This document shows positions 8,741 through 18,343 of a stretch of 55,213 nt of DNA, in pieces (positions within the stretch are counted from its first letter, which is position 1; the number at the start of each line of letters is the position of its first letter). The stretch covers positions 1-55,213 of the forward strand of contig NZ_JABXKQ010000152.1 in assembly GCF_017114945.1 (NCBI RefSeq), given 5' to 3'. Both the position numbers and the translations under genes were made by a program. Source of the DNA: Nostoc sp. JL34. Its GTDB lineage: Bacteria > Cyanobacteriota > Cyanobacteriia > Cyanobacteriales > Nostocaceae. The notes under the pieces are model-generated. The model was not told the DNA's origin. It ran no database searches and worked only from the letters and a program-made list of their open reading frames with translations.

Positions 8741-9940
8741 TTACTTCAACAACGCCCAAGCCAAAAACCTCTCAGTATAATACAACGCTAATTGATTGCT
8801 CACACCGTTGAAAACGGCATCAAAAGCGTGTTCTGCCCAAGGAATTTCTAGAAAAACCGCAGTATTCCCAGAGTTATGTAAACGCTCATACATCTGTCTG
8901 CCAAATCGCGCTTCTACCAAATTGTCACGACTACCGTAAATTAATAAAGTTGGCGGTAAAGGGTGCGTCAGGTAATTTATCGGTGAAGCAATTTGATACT
9001 GATTAGGTAATTCTTCTAAAGAACCACCGAGAAATGCTTTTAAAACAGCGCGGCTGTGAATGGGATCGGGATTTGGTGGTGTTTTGTATCCTTCAGTTAA
9101 ATCAACAGGCCCGTAATAGTTCACCACAGCACGGATGGGTGGTGCATCTGTTTGATAAGCCGCTAGCATTGCTAGGTGCGCTCCCGCAGAACGTCCTAAA
9201 AGTACCATCCGTTCTGGATCAGCTTCATATTCAGCTGCATGTTTGCGAATGAAATTCAGGGCTGTACGTACATCATCTAACTGAGATGGAAAACGATATT
9301 GAGGTGCGTGTCGATAGTCGATCGCAAATACCGTATATCCATGATTAGAAATATATTGATTAAACTCAGAATTGGCATGAGGATTGCCATATTGCCAAGC
9401 TCCACCATAAATTACTACCACGGCTGGATATTTCCCTACTTTTGAGGGTTGGTAAACTTCCATTTTTAAAGGCACTCCCGTAGGAGAAGCAAAGATAATA
9501 TCTTTTTGATAACGGATTTTACCTAATGGAATACCCCGGAAGAAATTAACTAAGTCAAAAGGATGGGTTTGCATCTTAGCCCTTACTTGAACTGGAATTT
9601 GCTCTAGATAATTTGCTCCCAATCCTTGTTTCATCGCTTTAGCCATCTGCATTTGAGTTATTGGGATATTCACTAACACCCATCCACAAAGTAGCAATCC
9701 AATTAAACTGAAAATACAAGCTAAATGCTGTAATCTCCGGCGACGAATGTAAAACAAAGACAGCAATAAAAAGAGAAAATTTAATAACAATAAGCAAGGA
9801 CTGACTTCTGGCGCTCCCACTGCTAGCGTGAGTAAAAACATATTTGGAGCAGGAAGAATAATCCAAGAGCTAAGAAATAGACTTGTAAAACTGAGTAATA
9901 ATACAAGCCATGATAAAAGTATTTTGGGTTTAGCAAACAT
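8741..9940 (-). CDS. Alpha/beta hydrolase, esterase/lipase of the HSL-like type, membrane-anchored
   Basis: 399 residues. The N-terminal ~120 residues hold three or four transmembrane segments, and an alpha/beta hydrolase domain follows from about 150. The oxyanion-hole region is YGGAWQYGNP (a variant of HGGG). The nucleophile elbow is GRSAGAH (GxSxG). The catalytic Asp is probably in YGSRDNLV and the His in WAEHAFD. It probably hydrolyses an ester at or near the membrane; the substrate is unknown. Membrane-anchored carboxylesterases of this type are frequent in Nostoc. Confidence 0.85.
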   Translation of the reverse strand: MFAKPKILLSWLVLLLSFTSLFLSSWIILPAPNMFLLTLAVGAPEVSPCLLLLNFLFLLLSLFYIRRRRLQHLACIFSLIGLLLCGWVLVNIPITQMQMAKAMKQGLGANYLEQIPVQVRAKMQTHPFDLVNFFRGIPLGKIRYQKDIIFASPTGVPLKMEVYQPSKVGKYPAVVVIYGGAWQYGNPHANSEFNQYISNHGYTVFAIDYRHAPQYRFPSQLDDVRTALNFIRKHAAEYEADPERMVLLGRSAGAHLAMLAAYQTDAPPIRAVVNYYGPVDLTEGYKTPPNPDPIHSRAVLKAFLGGSLEELPNQYQIASPINYLTHPLPPTLLIYGSRDNLVEARFGRQMYERLHNSGNTAVFLEIPWAEHAFDAVFNGVSNQLALYYTERFLAWALLK

Positions 9941-10148
9941 AGATTAAAATACGGTAACAACGACTCCAAAGAAGTACAATTTATCCGCTAATTATAAGGT
10001 TGGCAATAGTTCTATATTTAGAATACTGATGTAGGATAGTCAACAAAAACCAAATAATTGTGATTGAAAACCTTAATATTAAGGGCATGATACAAAACCA
10101 CTGTCTAGCCAAATCTATTCATTAGGTTGGCTGGGGATATTTTGCACC

Positions 10149-10628
10149 ATGCTTAAATACAAAGCAGAAATGGAAGGAAAGATTTATCAAGAGGTTGATA
10201 GATTTTTCCCTAGTTCAAAAACCTGTCATGTGTGTCTTACTCAAGTTGGTAGTTTGCCGCTAGATATTAAGATTCTGGACTTGTGAAAAGTGCCACATAA
10301 AGCATGATCCGGACATTAACGGACTACTTATATCTTGCACCAGGCGACTAGAAGTCGCGGCTACACGAGACAAAACCTGCCTCCGCAGGTTGAAAAGCCT
10401 TGGTTTTGCGTTAGTTTGCGGAGGCGGACTTCTCTACGAGACGCACTCGCGTTCGTTTGTATAGCCGCGATTTCTAATCGCTAGGGCTAGCTGCAAGATG
10501 TGAGACTACGAATTTTGACCTCTGGAACGGGGGATAAAGCTTGTCACCCAGATGTAAGTCATAGTAGTAGAGGACGCAAGAAATCTACTACTACACTTTC
10601 TGTTGGACAGGAAGCCTACAATAACTCT
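10149..10628 (+). pseudogene. Decayed C-terminal part of an IS200/IS605-type tnpB
   Basis: Reading from 10149 gives a TnpB-like C-terminal segment (EVDRFFPSSKTCHVC). A frameshift near 10275 leads into the zinc-finger end TCEKCHIKHDPDIN. Together these recover the CxxC...CxxC zinc ribbon and the DxxN of TnpB. The frame is then broken by a 168-bp palindromic element (10332-10499). After it, 10505-10625 reads as the usual TnpB tail (TSGTGDKACHPDVSHSSRG...GRKKSTTTLSVGQEA). No transposase activity is possible from this copy. Confidence 0.85.
10332..10499. repeat. 168-bp MITE-like palindromic element inserted in the tnpB remnant
   Basis: Ends ATCTTGCA and TGCAAGAT are inverted. Inner arms (GCGACTAGAAGTCGCGGCTA and its imperfect complement TAGCCGCGATTTCTAATCGC) extend the terminal inverted repeat to ~40 bases. 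The centre has further short palindromes (CCTGCCTCCGCAGG). Sequence on both sides reads as TnpB, so this inserted after the transposase gene had arrived. Confidence 0.8.
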
Positions 10629-10822
10629 CGTTGAGTCAGTGTAGGTAGTTCACCTTACTCCAGTTCACCTGACGGAGGGGCAATTTTTGCTGCTTCATCG
10701 CTAGATTGTCAAATGCTTAGATACGCCGCAGCTTGTCGTCGGACATCGCTTGCTTAGAGAACCCCCTGATAGAAGTGTATACGGGGCGATCGCTCCTACA
10801 TAAAAAAGCGTAGTTTAAAGAA

Positions 10823-10849
10823 AAAACCTCTGGGAACTCCAGAGGTTTT
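10823..10849. terminator. Perfect 11-bp hairpin, terminator-like
   Basis: AAAACCTCTGG, loop GAACT, CCAGAGGTTTT. The stem carries A-run and T-run ends, which suits termination in either direction. There is no intact gene close upstream on either strand, so it is probably a relic of the transposon neighbourhood or ends an unseen transcript. Confidence 0.65.
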
Positions 10850-12295
10850 GGTTCCTGATTTAGTTTCTCCTTGTTACTACACTTTGTCCTCAGTCATTTC
10901 CCGATAATGAAGGAAATTATTTGATTTGAGTAGTTACTCGAGTACTTGTGACTAAACGCTAATTACCAGTAAATTCAGAAGATCCCTTAATAAAGCTAAA
11001 GTATACTGAATCAAAGGTAGCAAAATATACTTATTTTAATGAATACCAATGAATGATCAACTCAAGCTATGGCAAGCCTACTTGATTTATGAGAATCTAG
11101 TTACTCACAAATCATTCAGGATTTCTGTAGAGCTAATTCGTTACAAATACATCTACATATATAGTAATCTGATTTGATTTTTTAAACATACGTAAGTTAG
11201 GTAATTGTTTTAAATCACATTTAACTATAGCTAGATTTTTATACTGTAAGTTTAATAAGTATTAGCAATCTTTTGCGCCAACCTAAATTATTTTCATCCT
11301 ATAGATAGATATCGACATAAGAAATATGGCAGATAGTAATGTATGTAGTTTTCCTACTATGGACAGATGTAAACCTACTATAAATTGATAGAAATACTAT
11401 CTTTTTAGCTAAAAATAAGTGAGATATTTTAGACATTATTATGATAAGAAAATTTAAATTAGCAATCATTGTTTCAGCAGAAAAGTCAATAACTAAGCTG
11501 TTACTTTTTCAAAAAGATAAATTGTCAAATCTTAATAAAGATATTGTCAAGATTTGATGAGATTTTCTTATTTATTGTAAAAACTATTGACTAGATGTAG
11601 GATTGTTCTTAAATAAAGAATAGTGGATTAAGGTAAAGATTAAGTAACTGTCACTTTTTGATTGAACTTTTCTTCCAGATAGGTTCAAATTTATTACTAT
11701 CTGCTGATGATCAGCTAGCTAGTTTGTCGGATAGTCTAAGAACGAGATTTGCACTCATACCTGACCTTGACTATTTTTAGGTTCCATTCACGGAACAAGA
11801 TTCAATCTCTTGTTGCTAATCAAAACTTAACCTACCTAAATATTAGGAGGTTGATCTACAAACCCATATTGTAGAAGTCAGTAAAATCATCAATATAAGG
11901 GCTACCCGAAGGCTCGAAAGTGTTTGCCTATTACCATCAACTAGGGGCAATGGTCTTAACCAATACCATTATTGCACCGGGCTTCAGGAAAGTCTGTCAA
12001 ATTCTAGTGGCTAGCCAGTTAGTAGTTTACTGGTTTTAAGTATTTTTATTCCAAGTGAATACCATTAACGTCGAATTTTGATTTATTGAAATCTGAGCGA
12101 ATGCAGTAAATCCCTAAATTATCAGAATACTAGGGGAATAATACCTAGCGTTATTTGCACACCACGTCAATATTGAATCAACCTTCTAGGACTAATTAAT
12201 TTTGCAGTTGTATATCCTGATATCTCAGGTTTAAAAAACAATTGCGGAAAACACATCTGCCCACATTTTACAGTTGGCGGCAACTGATAATAATT

Positions 12296-12895
12296 ATGTC
12301 AGAATACTCCACTCAAGACAAAGCTTTTGAATGCTATGACATGCACGAAAGCAAGTTTTTAACGCCTTTTCAACGGAAGGCACTGTTGAAAAATTTGCAA
12401 GCGAATTTACAGCCAGAATATCGGCGGCGGATTGAAATTATGTTACTGGCGGATATGGGTAAATCTCAAAGCCAAATCTGTGAAATCTTAAGTTGTTCTC
12501 AGGAAATGGCGCGGTATTGGATTGGTGTGGCAGAGGCAGGTCTGGCGCACAAATGGAATGAGCGCCCAATCGGTAGACCCAAGACTGTTAACGATCAATA
12601 CATTGAACGTTTGAAAGAATTGGTAAGTAATAGTCCGCGTGAATACGGCTATGCATTTACTTACTGGACAGCCCAATGGTTAAGCAAACATTTAGCAAAT
12701 GAATTTGGGATTGCAATAACCGATCGCCATGTTAACCGCTTGCTAAAAAAAATGGGACTTTCCACTAAACGCAAAAATCCTTGTCCCCAAGAAACTGACT
12801 CAAATAAGGATGCTGGAATTACGATCGGCGACTTGCAATCTAACTCTGAACCGAGTTTGCATTGGTCATTTAATCTAATTCAGACCAATAACTAA
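12296..12895 (+). CDS. HTH protein related to the DNA-binding half of IS630-type transposases
   Basis: 199 residues from ATG 12296 (MSEYSTQDKAF); the longer frame from 12242 has no support. Residues about 40-80 form one helix-turn-helix (RRIEIMLLADMGKSQSQICE). Residues about 100-160 form a second, winged one of the kind found in the N-terminal half of IS630 transposases (GRPKTV, YWTAQWLSKHL, VNRLLKKMGLS). The DDE catalytic half is absent and the frame ends cleanly, so this looks like a domesticated DNA-binding protein. It lies ~100 bases before the exporter gene on the same strand and may regulate it; that role is inference. Confidence 0.8.
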   Translation: MSEYSTQDKAFECYDMHESKFLTPFQRKALLKNLQANLQPEYRRRIEIMLLADMGKSQSQICEILSCSQEMARYWIGVAEAGLAHKWNERPIGRPKTVNDQYIERLKELVSNSPREYGYAFTYWTAQWLSKHLANEFGIAITDRHVNRLLKKMGLSTKRKNPCPQETDSNKDAGITIGDLQSNSEPSLHWSFNLIQTNN

Positions 12896-12898
12896 ATT

Positions 12899-12972
12899 TA
12901 TTAGTCATTTCTCATTTGTCATTTTTTCTTGTTCTTGGACTAATGACTAATGACTAATGACCAATGACCAAA
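12899..12972. repeat. Heptamer short tandem repeats between HTH and exporter genes
   Basis: TCATTTC/TCATTTG words on one side and four to five copies of ACTAATG/CCAATGA on the other (about 12940-12968). They form a loose palindrome. Same STRR type as at 5519 and 16081. Confidence 0.75.
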
Positions 12973-12993
12973 TACTGTTTTGGAGGTCAGAAA

Positions 12994-15900
12994 ATGCCAT
13001 CAGCGTTTTCCCAGCAATATTTAGCTGAACAACTCACCCAAACCTTGGGTGAGTCGCTGTCAGAGGGGGAACTTGACAGCTGTCTCAGAGGGCTGGAAAT
13101 TGTTGAACCATCAGTAGCAAAGCAGTTTTGGCAAGCAAATACAGCCCAGCCAGGAATTTATATTGTCCTGAGTGGTAAAGTCAGACTGCTGGATAGCTCT
13201 AATAACTTAATAACTACTCTGTTTTCTGGAGCGTCATTTGGCGAGTTGACTTTATTTCCCAAAGAGGAATTCAGTCCTTATCTTGCTAGAGCCTCGGTAA
13301 ACTTAAAGCTTTGCTATATCAAGCAAGAGACTTTACACGAGGTCATTTGCACATCGCTGGGCATCCGCGATCGCCTTTTAAGACGTGCAGAAGTTTGGGA
13401 TTTGCTGCTGTTATGTTGCCATAACTCCTTAATTGGGCGTAATGGCTCTGTTGAGGAGATGTTTAAAGCGCTATCTCTATTTGAGCGGCACAATCTGGAG
13501 AGTGGTTCCTTGAGTGCTAACCTTACCAAGGATATCAAGCTTTGGTTATTGCATCGGGGAGAACTGCTGGATTCTAATGGGCGAAGATTGACATCTGGAA
13601 ACATCTACGTAAATCCAAAACAGGGAAGTTGGGAGGTAGTGCAACCAGCGATCGCTTACAGTTTAAGCAATGCTAATTGGCAATCAGCACTAGAACATTG
13701 GCCGCAATTAGCAGAGTTAATAGACTTCCAAGACAGGCTGGGGACAGGGGACAGGGGACTGGGAAAGGTTCTTGACAAAACCCAAAACCCAAAACCCAAA
13801 ACCCAGTACCCAGTAACCAATACCCAATCTCCAATCTCCAGCGTCGAGCCAAAAGAAAAGCAAAGGAGACAACAAGCGTACTTTCCTAGCCCAAAAGTGA
13901 AGGCGGGGCATTGGTTGGGACGCTTGACCAAACGGTATCCGTTCTTTGAACAACAAAGCGCTTCAGACTGTGGGGCATCTTGTCTGGTGATGATCAGTCG
14001 CTATTGGGGCAAGCGCTTTAATGTCAACCGGATACGGGATTTAACCAACATTAGCCGTAGTGGGGCATCACTGCGGGGTTTAACAGCAGCAGCAGAAAGT
14101 ATTGGTTTTGCTACCCGTCCGGTGAAAGCTAGTTTTGATAAATTAGCACAACAACCTTTACCTGCGATCGCGCACTGGGAAGGTAAGCACTACGTTGTCG
14201 TCTATGAAGTCAATAAAAAACGTGTGATTATTGGCGACCCTGCTATCGGTCAACGCACTCTTACCCCTAGCGAATTTCAAGCTGGTTGGACTGGTTATGC
14301 ACTGTTATTACAACCTACAGACCTACTCAGAGAAACCCAGGAAGCGGCTACACCATTTTGGCAGTTTTTTGATTTAGTCAAACCTCATTCGCGAGTACTG
14401 CTAGAAGTGTTTATCGCTTCGGTGTTGATTCAGTTGTTTGGATTAATTACACCCCTATTTACTCAGTTGCTGTTAGATAGAGTAATTGTGCAAGGTAGTA
14501 CCCTGACTTTAAACGCCATTGGTTTAGGGTTGCTAATTTTTGGTTTTTTCCGCGTTACTCTCGGTGGACTGCGGCAATATCTATTAGATCACACAGCAAA
14601 TCGTCTAGGACTAACACTGATAGTAGGTTTTATTAAACATACCTTTCGTTTACCACTAGCTTTTTTTGAGTCGCGGTACGTTGGCGATATTGTATCTCGC
14701 GTCCAAGAAAATCAAAAAATTCAGCGCTTTCTAACTGGAGAAGCACTATCAATTTGTTTGGATTTAATGACAGTGTTTGTCTATGTGGCATTGATGTTTT
14801 GGTATAGCTGGCAAATGGCATTGTTCAGTTTAGCGGTCGTGCCGCCTTTTGTGTTCTTAGCACTCATAGCTACACCTTTCTTGCGCCGCATCAGCCGGGA
14901 AGTTTTTAGTGCTTCAGCGAAAGAGAACAGTTATCTGATTCAATCCCTCACAGGTATTCGCTCAGTTCGTTCTATGGCAATTGAGCAGACAGTCCGGTGG
15001 CATTGGGAAGAACTGCTGAATAATGTTATTAAAAAGACCTTTAGCGGACAGGTAATTAGTAACCAACTTCAAGTTCTCAGTTCTAGTATCGAATCGCTCG
15101 TAACCACAGGATTACTTTGGTTTGGTGCATGGCAAGTCATTCAAAACCAATTAACTATTGGACAATTAGTAGCATTCAATATGTTGTTAGGTAATGTCAT
15201 TCGGCCTTTCCAACGGCTGATTGTATTATGGAATCAACTGCAAGAGGTAATTATTTCTACTGAACGGATCAATGATGTTTTAGAAGCAGAGCCAGAAGAA
15301 GATTTAGAACATCAACCCCGCCAGTTCATAAGTATTTTACGTGGTCACATTTTATTTGAAAATGTGACTTTTCGCTATCACCCAGAAAGTGATATTAATG
15401 TGTTAGAAAATCTCAGTTTTGAAATAAAACCTGAGCAAACAATAGCGGTTGTGGGGCGTAGCGGTTCTGGCAAAACTACCCTTTCTAAATTGATTTTAGG
15501 ACTATATCTGCCGACGGATGGCAAAGTGTTGATTGATGGTCAGGATGTGACCAATATTTCCCTGCGATCGCTCCGTTCTCAAATTGGCGTTGTAGACCAA
15601 GATACATTTTTGTTTGGCGGTACGATTCGCGAAAACATTAGCATTGCTCATCCCGAAGCCCCCCTAGAAGAAGTTATAGAAGCGGCGAGTTTAGCAGGAG
15701 CAGATGAGTTTATTAAGCAAATGCCAATGGGCTACGAAACCCAAATTGGTGAAGGTGGAGGTATGTTATCCGGTGGACAACGCCAACGCCTAGCGATCGC
15801 TCGTGCTTTGTTAGGAAATCCCTGCTTCTTAGTATTAGATGAAGCAACCAGTCACTTAGACGCCGAATCTGAGCGAATTATTCAGAACAACCTGAAAAAA

Positions 15901-16080
15901 ATTCTTCAAGGACGCACAAGTTTAATCATTGCTCATCGTCTCTCTACTGTGCGTCATGCTGACTTGATTTTGGTTTTAGATCGGGGAATTTTAGTCGAAA
16001 GCGGTACTCACGATCAATTAATCGCCAAAAAAGGTCATTATTTCTATCTCAATCAGCAACAACTAGCGCAAACAGGTTGA
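12994..16080 (+). CDS. Peptidase-containing ABC exporter (cNMP-binding, C39 peptidase, ABC membrane, ATPase)
   Basis: 1028 residues from ATG 12994, chosen because GGAGGT lies 7 bases before it. Domains in order: a cyclic-nucleotide-binding-like region (about 30-140); a Pro/Gln/Thr-rich linker (about 245-290); a C39 peptidase domain (about 310-440) with the full triad Cys326 (SDCGASCL), His399 (KHYVVV) and Asp415 (GDPA); six-helix ABC membrane region (about 460-740); and ATPase with Walker A (GRSGSGKTT), signature LSGGQRQR and Walker B (LVLDEAT). C39 exporters cut leaders after Gly-Gly while exporting the peptide. This is the right kind of enzyme for the peptides at 28-31 kb. HetC has a similar layout, so orthology to HetC should be tested. 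Confidence 0.92.
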   Translation: MPSAFSQQYLAEQLTQTLGESLSEGELDSCLRGLEIVEPSVAKQFWQANTAQPGIYIVLSGKVRLLDSSNNLITTLFSGASFGELTLFPKEEFSPYLARASVNLKLCYIKQETLHEVICTSLGIRDRLLRRAEVWDLLLLCCHNSLIGRNGSVEEMFKALSLFERHNLESGSLSANLTKDIKLWLLHRGELLDSNGRRLTSGNIYVNPKQGSWEVVQPAIAYSLSNANWQSALEHWPQLAELIDFQDRLGTGDRGLGKVLDKTQNPKPKTQYPVTNTQSPISSVEPKEKQRRQQAYFPSPKVKAGHWLGRLTKRYPFFEQQSASDCGASCLVMISRYWGKRFNVNRIRDLTNISRSGASLRGLTAAAESIGFATRPVKASFDKLAQQPLPAIAHWEGKHYVVVYEVNKKRVIIGDPAIGQRTLTPSEFQAGWTGYALLLQPTDLLRETQEAATPFWQFFDLVKPHSRVLLEVFIASVLIQLFGLITPLFTQLLLDRVIVQGSTLTLNAIGLGLLIFGFFRVTLGGLRQYLLDHTANRLGLTLIVGFIKHTFRLPLAFFESRYVGDIVSRVQENQKIQRFLTGEALSICLDLMTVFVYVALMFWYSWQMALFSLAVVPPFVFLALIATPFLRRISREVFSASAKENSYLIQSLTGIRSVRSMAIEQTVRWHWEELLNNVIKKTFSGQVISNQLQVLSSSIESLVTTGLLWFGAWQVIQNQLTIGQLVAFNMLLGNVIRPFQRLIVLWNQLQEVIISTERINDVLEAEPEEDLEHQPRQFISILRGHILFENVTFRYHPESDINVLENLSFEIKPEQTIAVVGRSGSGKTTLSKLILGLYLPTDGKVLIDGQDVTNISLRSLRSQIGVVDQDTFLFGGTIRENISIAHPEAPLEEVIEAASLAGADEFIKQMPMGYETQIGEGGGMLSGGQRQRLAIARALLGNPCFLVLDEATSHLDAESERIIQNNLKKILQGRTSLIIAHRLSTVRHADLILVLDRGILVESGTHDQLIAKKGHYFYLNQQQLAQTG
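13734..13852 (+). repeat. Short tandem repeats inside the exporter reading frame
   Basis: GGGGACAGGGGACAGGGGACTGGG is followed by repeats of CCCAAAA, CCCAGTA and CCAATCT-type heptamers. The stretch stays in frame and encodes the linker between the cNMP-like and C39 domains (TQNPKPKTQYPVTNTQSPIS). Identical repeat types otherwise occur between genes in this window. Confidence 0.8.
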
Positions 16081-16245
16081 ATGGGAATTGGGCATGGGGC
16101 ATGGGAATTGAGAGACAAGGACGATTAAAGACTTGTTCCTCTTTTTTAAAAACTCATTAATGGAGTTCAAAACCTCAATCCCAATGCCCCATGCCTCATG
16201 CCCAATGCCCAATGCCCAATGCCCAGTTCCCAATCCCCAATTCTT
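16081..16245. repeat. Heptamer repeats in the exporter-HlyD gap
   Basis: GGGCATG/GGGAATT words after the exporter stop and CCCAATG/CCCATG words up to 16245. The two blocks are roughly inverted. The first in-frame ATG of the HlyD frame (16198) lies inside this block. Confidence 0.8.
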
Positions 16246-17793
16246 ATGCCAAACCCATCTAATAATTCATCATCCGCCTTCGCCATAGAAAAGCAGACTG
16301 AATTTCATCTAGTTGAAGATGCAAGTGCAACTGTTCATCCTCAAACACAAAAAACATCTGAAGTAAACGATTGGTTTTACGGCACTGAGGAACTGCTAGA
16401 TGCCTTACCAAAAATATGGACGCGCTCCCTGTTGTATTTACTGGTGGGCTTTGCTGCGATCATCTTACCTTGGGCAATGCTTTCTAAAGTTGATGAGACA
16501 GGAAGTGCTAGAGGGCGAATGGAACCTGAAGGAGCAACCCAAAAATTGGATAGTCCTGTTACTGGTAGCGTTATTGCTGTCAACGTCAAAGAAGGCACAA
16601 CTGTAAAAGCAGGACAGGTTTTGGTTGAATTGGAGTCTGATGTGCTACGGACAGATTTGCAGCAGGCGCAGACAAAACTAGAAGGTTTATTAAATCGGCG
16701 ATCGCAACTGAATCTTCTCAAAAACCAAATTCTCTTGACTATTAATACCCAAGAGCAACAAAATAAATCCCAAGAATTAGAAAAAATTTCCCAAGTTAGT
16801 CAGGCGCAGCAAAACTTTGATGCTAAACAGAGCACTTATAACTTACAACGACTGGAAAAACTGGCTCTAGTGGAACAGGCTAGCCAGAATATCAGTTCTA
16901 CCCAGATTGCTCAGAAGTTAGCGAAGACTCGTTTAAGGCGAGATTTCACAGAAGTTGAGCGTTATCGCCAACTTTTGCAGGTGGGTGCGATTCCCCAAAC
17001 CAAACTTGTGGAACTAGAAAAAACAGCGGAAGAAAGCCAGCGTTTGCAAGAACAAACAAAATCTGATATTACACAAGCCCAGTTGCGCTTAAAAGAAGAA
17101 CTGAACCGCTATCAGTCGTTGATGAGTCAAGCCCTCTCAGATATTCAGCTTTTCAAACTTCGTCTGCAAGAGCAACAAAGTAGCTATCGCAGTGTGGTGC
17201 AAGCCGGTAGACTGGCGGTGCTAAAAAATCAGGAACAACTTAAAGACTTACAAACACAAATTACCAGCCTGCAATCAGAAATTGCTCAAACCGGAAGCCA
17301 GGTGACATCCTTACAGCTACAAATGCAGCAAAGAATAGTGCGATCGCCTATTGATGGCACTATTTTTGAGTTACCTATCCAAAAACCAGGATCTGTAGTA
17401 GAACCGGGACAGATGATTGCCCAAATTGCGCCCAACAATACTTCCTTGATTTTAAAGGCGCAGATGCCCAGCCAACAAAGCGGTTTTTTGAAGGTAGGAA
17501 TGCCAGTTAAAATCAAATTTGATGCTTATCCCTTCCAAGATTATGGGGTAGTCAAAGGGCGTGTTAGCTGGATTTCACCTAACTCGAAAGTTCAGACGAC
17601 TAATCAAGGTAATATCGAAACCTATGAGTTAGAAATCTTCCTAGATCAACCTTATATCCAAAATGCCAACAGACGTATCCCTCTAACACCAGGTCAAACA
17701 GCAACCGCAGAGGTGATTATCCGTCAACGCCGAGTCATGGACTTTATCTTAGATCCGTTTAAGAAGTTGCAAGAAGGTGGTTTGGAGCTTTAG
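16246..17793 (+). CDS. HlyD-family membrane fusion protein of a type I secretion system
   Basis: 515 residues from ATG 16246 (MPNPSNNSSS). The frame could open at 16198, but that adds 16 residues made purely of the heptamer repeat. One transmembrane helix (about 62-84, LLYLLVGFAAIILPWAML) is followed by a biotinyl-lipoyl-like half (PVTGSVIAVNVKEGTTVKAG) and a long coiled coil (about 130-370). The second half-motif and the C-terminal barrel follow (RSPIDGTIFELPIQKPGSVV, TPGQTATAEVII). It links the inner-membrane exporter to an outer-membrane channel. It lies ~165 bases after the exporter, so probably one operon. No TolC gene is in the window. Confidence 0.9.
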   Translation: MPNPSNNSSSAFAIEKQTEFHLVEDASATVHPQTQKTSEVNDWFYGTEELLDALPKIWTRSLLYLLVGFAAIILPWAMLSKVDETGSARGRMEPEGATQKLDSPVTGSVIAVNVKEGTTVKAGQVLVELESDVLRTDLQQAQTKLEGLLNRRSQLNLLKNQILLTINTQEQQNKSQELEKISQVSQAQQNFDAKQSTYNLQRLEKLALVEQASQNISSTQIAQKLAKTRLRRDFTEVERYRQLLQVGAIPQTKLVELEKTAEESQRLQEQTKSDITQAQLRLKEELNRYQSLMSQALSDIQLFKLRLQEQQSSYRSVVQAGRLAVLKNQEQLKDLQTQITSLQSEIAQTGSQVTSLQLQMQQRIVRSPIDGTIFELPIQKPGSVVEPGQMIAQIAPNNTSLILKAQMPSQQSGFLKVGMPVKIKFDAYPFQDYGVVKGRVSWISPNSKVQTTNQGNIETYELEIFLDQPYIQNANRRIPLTPGQTATAEVIIRQRRVMDFILDPFKKLQEGGLEL

Positions 17794-18343
17794 TGATTAG
17801 TCAACTTACAACAATTTTTAGCTAATTACACCATTTTAGCCCTACTTAATTATTCGCTAACAACTCCCAAACTTCTTTGAGGATGTTTTAAAAGTACTTT
17901 TGTCGCTAGTAAAATATTCTAGATGCCCTGAAAATTCCCAAATTTTCGGGGGATTTTGATTCTGACTCACTCTTTAAAAAGTGGAGATTTTAAAGTACCT
18001 AAAATTGCATTAAAATACTTTCTTTAAAAATATCCTTTTGTATAAGTTAGTTGTCTGAGCCTTGTGGTTTAGTTTTTATAAAGCATTCCCATATTTTATT
18101 AATATAAATTTTGTATTTTAATTTTTAGACATTTATATTCTCTAAATATCTAGAAGTATTAAAAAATACGATCTATTTTTTTAATACTAATAAATTTTCA
18201 TAAACACACTAGATAGAATATCTACGTTATTATTATATAAAGGCAATAATAATATATTAAAGTCCGACATAATACAATTATTATTGTCTCAATAAAACTG
18301 ATAACACCTATTTATTTAGGTTAACAATTGGAGGAATTATATT
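17794..18343. other. AT-rich intergenic region before the PPIase gene
   Basis: 550 bases of very low GC sequence with no ORF. The length argues that the PPIase gene has its own promoter. No clear box or terminator can be assigned. Confidence 0.4.

Larger units (their letters stand above)
9941..12295. other. Long gene-poor region with transposon debris
   Basis: About 2.35 kb without an intact gene. It holds a decayed tnpB (10149-10628), a palindromic insert within it (10332-10499), a perfect hairpin at 10823 and about 1.4 kb of AT-rich sequence before the HTH gene. Within 11800-12035 the base composition rises. A purine-rich AGGAGG at 11844-11849 is followed by GC-richer stretches and ends in a weak CCAGT/ACTGG hairpin with TTTT near 12015-12037. 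This could be a short leader, peptide or small RNA, but I cannot identify it. Confidence 0.55.

Noticed and set aside
12994..16080. Naming the exporter hetC because a HetP-like gene is in the window
   Set aside because: The HetP-like gene is ~9 kb away on the other strand and not adjacent as in the hetC-hetP pair; many C39 exporters share this layout.
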